Source of the DNA: DAOVRL01 sp964459805
GTDB taxonomy: Bacteria > Planctomycetota > Phycisphaerae > Sedimentisphaerales > Anaerobacaceae
DNA: 8,319 nt
Assembly (NCBI GenBank): GCA_964459805.1
Contig: CAYWOD010000161.1
Coordinates: 1-8,319, forward strand
Direction of reading: 5' to 3'
Positions within the stretch are counted from its first letter, which is position 1, and the number at the start of each line of letters is the position of its first letter. This document shows, one piece after another, positions 6,244 through 8,319 of the stretch. The notes under the pieces are model-generated. The model saw only the letters and a list, made by a program, of their open reading frames with translations. It did no database searches and had not been told where the DNA came from. A program made the translations under genes and the position numbers.

Positions 6244-6486
6244 TTAGCTTAGAGCAAGAAGAGTACTTACCGAAATATCTTCATCTGTTTTTTCCCAATG
6301 TATTCCTATTCCGCCGCCGATAAGACGCCAGTCGTTCCTTTCGTCATCGGTTCCATCTCGAAGACGAGCAAACCATTCCAGGGGAACTATAATTTCGCGT
6401 CCATCTGCCAGTGCAACTTGCAGGGAATCCTTTGTAAATGAAACGCCCGTGGCGAGCGTTTCAACTTTGACTGGCAAAGTACTCAT
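6244..6486 (-). CDS. DUF2442 domain protein
   Basis: An 80-residue protein matching the DUF2442 family over its length: LQVALADGREIIVPLEWF (22-39), RLRDGTDDERNDWRLIGGGIGIHW (41-64) and DEDISVSTLL (68-77). The function of the family is not established to my knowledge. It is often found beside a DUF4160 partner in toxin-antitoxin-like pairs; no DUF4160 is present here, and the upstream neighbour is hicB2 instead. The start is supported by a GAGGGAAA ribosome-binding site about 6 bases before the ATG. Only 21 bases separate it from the hicB2 stop, so it is probably co-transcribed with hicA2 and hicB2 as a third gene. Whether it takes part in their function is inference. Confidence 0.85.
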   Translation of the reverse strand: MSTLPVKVETLATGVSFTKDSLQVALADGREIIVPLEWFARLRDGTDDERNDWRLIGGGIGIHWEKTDEDISVSTLLALS

Positions 6487-6507
6487 GCCACTTTCCCTCA
6501 GCTCAAC

Positions 6508-6720
6508 TTAGGCAGAAACCTCCAAATAGGTTGAAAAGCTATGAGGTTGCGGCACTTCTATGCCTTCCTTATGCATTCCCTCCAGATGAAAAGCAATGGC
6601 ACCTTTCATATTCTCTTCCACCTTTTCCTTGGTAGAGCCGGTAGCCACGCAACCTGGCAAGTCGGGAGAATATGCTGAAAACCCTTTTTTCGTTTCTTCA
6701 AGTATTATTAGATATTTCAT
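6508..6720 (-). CDS. hicB: HicB-type antitoxin, module 2
   Basis: A 70-residue HicB-family protein, the presumed antitoxin of HicA2. The signature is MKYLIILEETKKGFSAYSPDLPGC, then VATGSTKEKVEENMKGAI with the typical helix continuing as AFHLEGMHKEGIEVPQP, and a final TYLEV strand. Like HicB1 it is a single short domain without a C-terminal DNA-binding module. Its ATG overlaps the hicA2 stop in an ATGA, and an AGGCGGG sequence 7 bases upstream, inside hicA2, can serve as ribosome-binding site. Gene order is toxin then antitoxin, as in classical hicAB. It shares the overall fold signature with HicB1 but little sequence, so it represents a different subtype. Confidence 0.9.
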   Translation of the reverse strand: MKYLIILEETKKGFSAYSPDLPGCVATGSTKEKVEENMKGAIAFHLEGMHKEGIEVPQPHSFSTYLEVSA

Positions 6721-6902
6721 TTCAAGCCCGCCTGTTTCAATATACTATTTAATGTTCCCGGTGCCAGTTCATCGCCTGGTTTTCCAGCTATCGTTACCAA
6801 GCCTTTTTTCACATTGTGCTTAAACTGACGATGGCTTCCTTTGGTTCTGACAATGAGCCAGCCATCTTTTTCAATCATTTTGACAACATCTCTTATCTTC
6901 AC
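6717..6902 (-). CDS. hicA: HicA-type toxin (mRNA interferase family), module 2
   Basis: A 61-residue classical HicA. Conserved features are MKIRDVVKMIEKDGW, VRTKGSHRQFKH with the expected catalytic His24 in GSH, then VTIAGKPGDELAPGTLNSILKQAGL. Family members cleave mRNA and are held in check by HicB. The start codon is GTG at 6902, chosen because the protein then begins exactly as the family does and because an in-frame TAA stands directly before it. There is no Shine-Dalgarno sequence. A TATAAT box ends only 7 bases before the GTG, so the transcript may begin at the start codon itself. Divergent from murF, 81 bases away. Confidence 0.9.
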   Translation of the reverse strand: MKIRDVVKMIEKDGWLIVRTKGSHRQFKHNVKKGLVTIAGKPGDELAPGTLNSILKQAGLK

Positions 6903-6909
6903 TTACAAG

Positions 6910-6922
6910 ATTATAGTATAAT
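6910..6922. promoter_or_regulatory. Symmetric double -10 box between hicA2 and murF
   Basis: ATTATAGTATAAT is a perfect palindrome around a central base and provides a TATAAT on each strand: 6910-6915 for hicA2 on the minus strand and 6917-6922 for murF on the plus strand. The plus-strand box has no good -35 at 16-18 bases; the TTGACA at 6880-6885 is 31 bases away, which is too far. Use as a murF promoter is therefore uncertain. Confidence 0.4.
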
Positions 6923-6938
6923 TTCGTTACGTAAACAA
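6910..6938 (-). promoter_or_regulatory. Candidate promoter of hicA2-hicB2-DUF2442, possibly leaderless
   Basis: On the minus strand a perfect -10 box TATAAT (6910-6915) is preceded, 17 bases upstream, by TTGTTT (6933-6938), a poor 3 of 6 match to the -35 consensus. The expected start point, about 7 bases after the -10 box, coincides with the GTG start codon of hicA2 at 6902. Confidence 0.5.
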
Positions 6939-6952
6939 GTGTTTGTCTTGTT
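6934..6952. promoter_or_regulatory. Inverted repeat overlapping the hicA2 -35 region
   Basis: AACAAG and CTTGTT form 6-base arms around a 7-base spacer (19 bases in all). One arm overlaps the candidate -35 box of hicA2. The position and size suit an operator for repression of the module, and binding there could also affect murF. This is seen as symmetry only. Confidence 0.35.
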
Positions 6953-6983
6953 GAAGTTATGAAATGGATTGCTGAAAGCCAAA

Positions 6984-8319
6984 ATGGAAGAATTTTCGAT
7001 AGCAGGCCTGGCGCAAATAATAAATGCACATATCCGGCAGGATGCGGGCTGGGACCCGAAAGCCGCGGGTAGCGCTTCCGTTGTTACGGGGGTAAGCACC
7101 GACTCGCGGACCACCAAGAGCGGCGATTGCTTCTTTGCCATCAAGGGCGAGAATTTCGACGGGCACGATTTTCTCCGTGACGCCTTTGCCAAAGGAGCGG
7201 CCTGCGCGGTGGTCAGCAAGGCCGTCAGCGATGAAGGGCTTGCCGGTAAATGTCTGCTGAGCGTTGAGGATACTATAGAAGCGCTCGGGGATTTTGCGAG
7301 GGCGTATCGCCGGCAGGCGGGATTCAAGGTTGTTGCGATAACCGGCTCGGCGGGCAAGACCACCACGAGGCAAATTGCTCATCACGCCCTGAGCGGGCAC
7401 TTTCACGTGTCTCAGTCGCCCAGGAGCTTCAACAACAAGATAGGTCTGCCGTTGACGCTGCTTGGAGCGGACCCGCACGACCAAATCGTTATCGCAGAAC
7501 TCGGCAGCAATCATCCCGGCGAGATAGCACACCTGACCCGTATCGCCCAGCCGGACGTTGCAGTAGTAACCAATATTCATCCGGCCCACTTAGCGGGGTT
7601 CGGCAATCTGGAAACGATTTTGCAGGAGAAATTGGCCATATCCGAAAGCCTTGCCCCTGACGGGACCCTGATAATCAATGCCGATTTCAGCGATTTGGTC
7701 GGCGCCTGCCAGGCCAAAGGTATCGCTTTTGTCACGTTTGGCAAATCACAAGGCGCCGACTACCGCGCCCGGGAAATCACTTCCAACGGCTTGACCAGCC
7801 GGTTCACCATCAACGGCACAGAAGTCCATTTGCCGCTGCCGGGGCCCGGCAATGTCGAAAACGCACTTGCCGCCTGGGCCCTATGCAGCCGGTTTGGCCT
7901 GAAAATCGAGGATTTCGCCGAAGCTGTGCGAACGCTGCCGGCCGTTTCCATGCGGACCGAAGTGCTGCAAATCGGGACGCTTACGGTATTGAATGACTGT
8001 TACAACGCCAACCCCGCTTCGATGGAAAATGCGCTCGATATCCTGCGAAACCTGGAAACCGGCACCGAACGCAGATCGGTCTTTATTTGCGGCGATATGG
8101 CCGAGCTCGGACGAGACGCCGAGCGCCTGCACACCCGGCTGGGCGCCTCGATTGCACAGGCGAACGTGCAGCTCCTGATAGCCGTCGGCAAGCTTGCCGG
8201 GGTCGCTGCGGAGGCTGCCCAAAAAAGTGCCGACTACGATTTGCAGATTAAATGCTTCAAAGACACCGCTTCGGCCTGTAATAATCTGCACGAATTCATA
8301 AAAGATTACGATATAGTAT
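6984..8319 (+). CDS. murF: UDP-N-acetylmuramoyl-tripeptide--D-alanyl-D-alanine ligase (MurF), 3' end outside window
   Basis: MurF joins D-Ala-D-Ala to the UDP-MurNAc-tripeptide made by MurE, using ATP, completing the cytoplasmic pentapeptide precursor. The frame stays open for 445 codons to the window edge. Domains in order: N-terminal substrate domain with VSTDSRTTKSGDCFFAIKG (37-55); central ATPase with P-loop ITGSAGKTT (119-127), FNNKIGLPLTLL (149-160), AELGSNHPGEI (171-181), TNIHPAHLAGFG (196-207) and Lys216, the likely carbamylated lysine; then the C-terminal domain with LNDCYNANPASMENAL (336-351) and GDMAELG (370-376). Usual length is about 450-480, so only a short tail is missing. An in-frame TGA at 6960 limits the start. 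ATG 6984 fits the family, though TTG 6969 is possible, and neither has a strong ribosome-binding site. SPRSFNN replaces the more usual GNxNN sequence. Its natural partner murE lies 2.1 kb upstream across the island. Confidence 0.95.
   Translation, partial: MEEFSIAGLAQIINAHIRQDAGWDPKAAGSASVVTGVSTDSRTTKSGDCFFAIKGENFDGHDFLRDAFAKGAACAVVSKAVSDEGLAGKCLLSVEDTIEALGDFARAYRRQAGFKVVAITGSAGKTTTRQIAHHALSGHFHVSQSPRSFNNKIGLPLTLLGADPHDQIVIAELGSNHPGEIAHLTRIAQPDVAVVTNIHPAHLAGFGNLETILQEKLAISESLAPDGTLIINADFSDLVGACQAKGIAFVTFGKSQGADYRAREITSNGLTSRFTINGTEVHLPLPGPGNVENALAAWALCSRFGLKIEDFAEAVRTLPAVSMRTEVLQIGTLTVLNDCYNANPASMENALDILRNLETGTERRSVFICGDMAELGRDAERLHTRLGASIAQANVQLLIAVGKLAGVAAEAAQKSADYDLQIKCFKDTASACNNLHEFIKDYDIV

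Noticed and set aside
4835..6983. Transposon or integrative element carrying the island
   Set aside because: No transposase, integrase, terminal inverted repeats or flanking direct repeats were found by eye at either edge.
6957..8291. Minus-strand open frames opposite murF
   Set aside because: The plus strand encodes a continuous MurF with every family motif; the antisense frames are compositional shadows.

Overview
The window carries cell-envelope and DNA-repair housekeeping genes of a Gram-negative-type bacterium, with a small accessory island inserted between two peptidoglycan ligase genes. The MurE carries a DNPR motif, typical of enzymes that add meso-diaminopimelate, and there is a lipobox-bearing lipoprotein with a transglutaminase-like domain. 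The housekeeping genes look GC-rich (one 60-base sample inside murE is about 70% GC). A Planctomycetota (Phycisphaerae-like) origin is my guess from the style of the lipoprotein and of the intragenic mini-repeats; nothing here proves it.

Layout. (1) 1-1064, plus: the C-terminal two thirds of the single-strand exonuclease RecJ, cut by the window edge. (2) 1187-2920, minus, convergent with recJ: a transglutaminase-like lipoprotein with a five-copy 14-residue tandem repeat just after the lipid anchor. (3) 2921-3217: divergent intergenic region with a 14-base perfect palindrome and a candidate murE promoter. (4) 3218-4834, plus: complete murE, with two unrelated short repetitive stretches inserted in frame in surface-loop positions. 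(5) 4965-6902, minus: the island. In transcription order it holds hicA2-hicB2-DUF2442, then hicB1-hicA1, then an unrecognised 152-residue protein. Parts of it are about 35% GC, far below murE. (6) 6984-8319, plus: murF, running off the window end.

MurE and MurF catalyse consecutive steps of UDP-MurNAc-pentapeptide synthesis and are commonly adjacent and co-transcribed. Here about 2.1 kb of opposite-strand genes separates them, so murF probably needs its own promoter. The two HicAB-type toxin-antitoxin modules belong to different HicA/HicB subtypes and have opposite internal gene orders. Each has a 4-base ATGA overlap between its two genes and its own candidate promoter with nearby inverted repeats. 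A DUF2442 gene trails the second module as a possible third member. The hicA2 promoter places its expected transcription start on the GTG start codon, suggesting a leaderless transcript. A possible scrap of a third hicB lies just after hicA1.

No tRNA, rRNA, CRISPR array, transposase or recognisable riboswitch was seen. No undescribed system is proven; the best candidates for a second look are the island's composition and position and the paired in-frame insertions in MurE.
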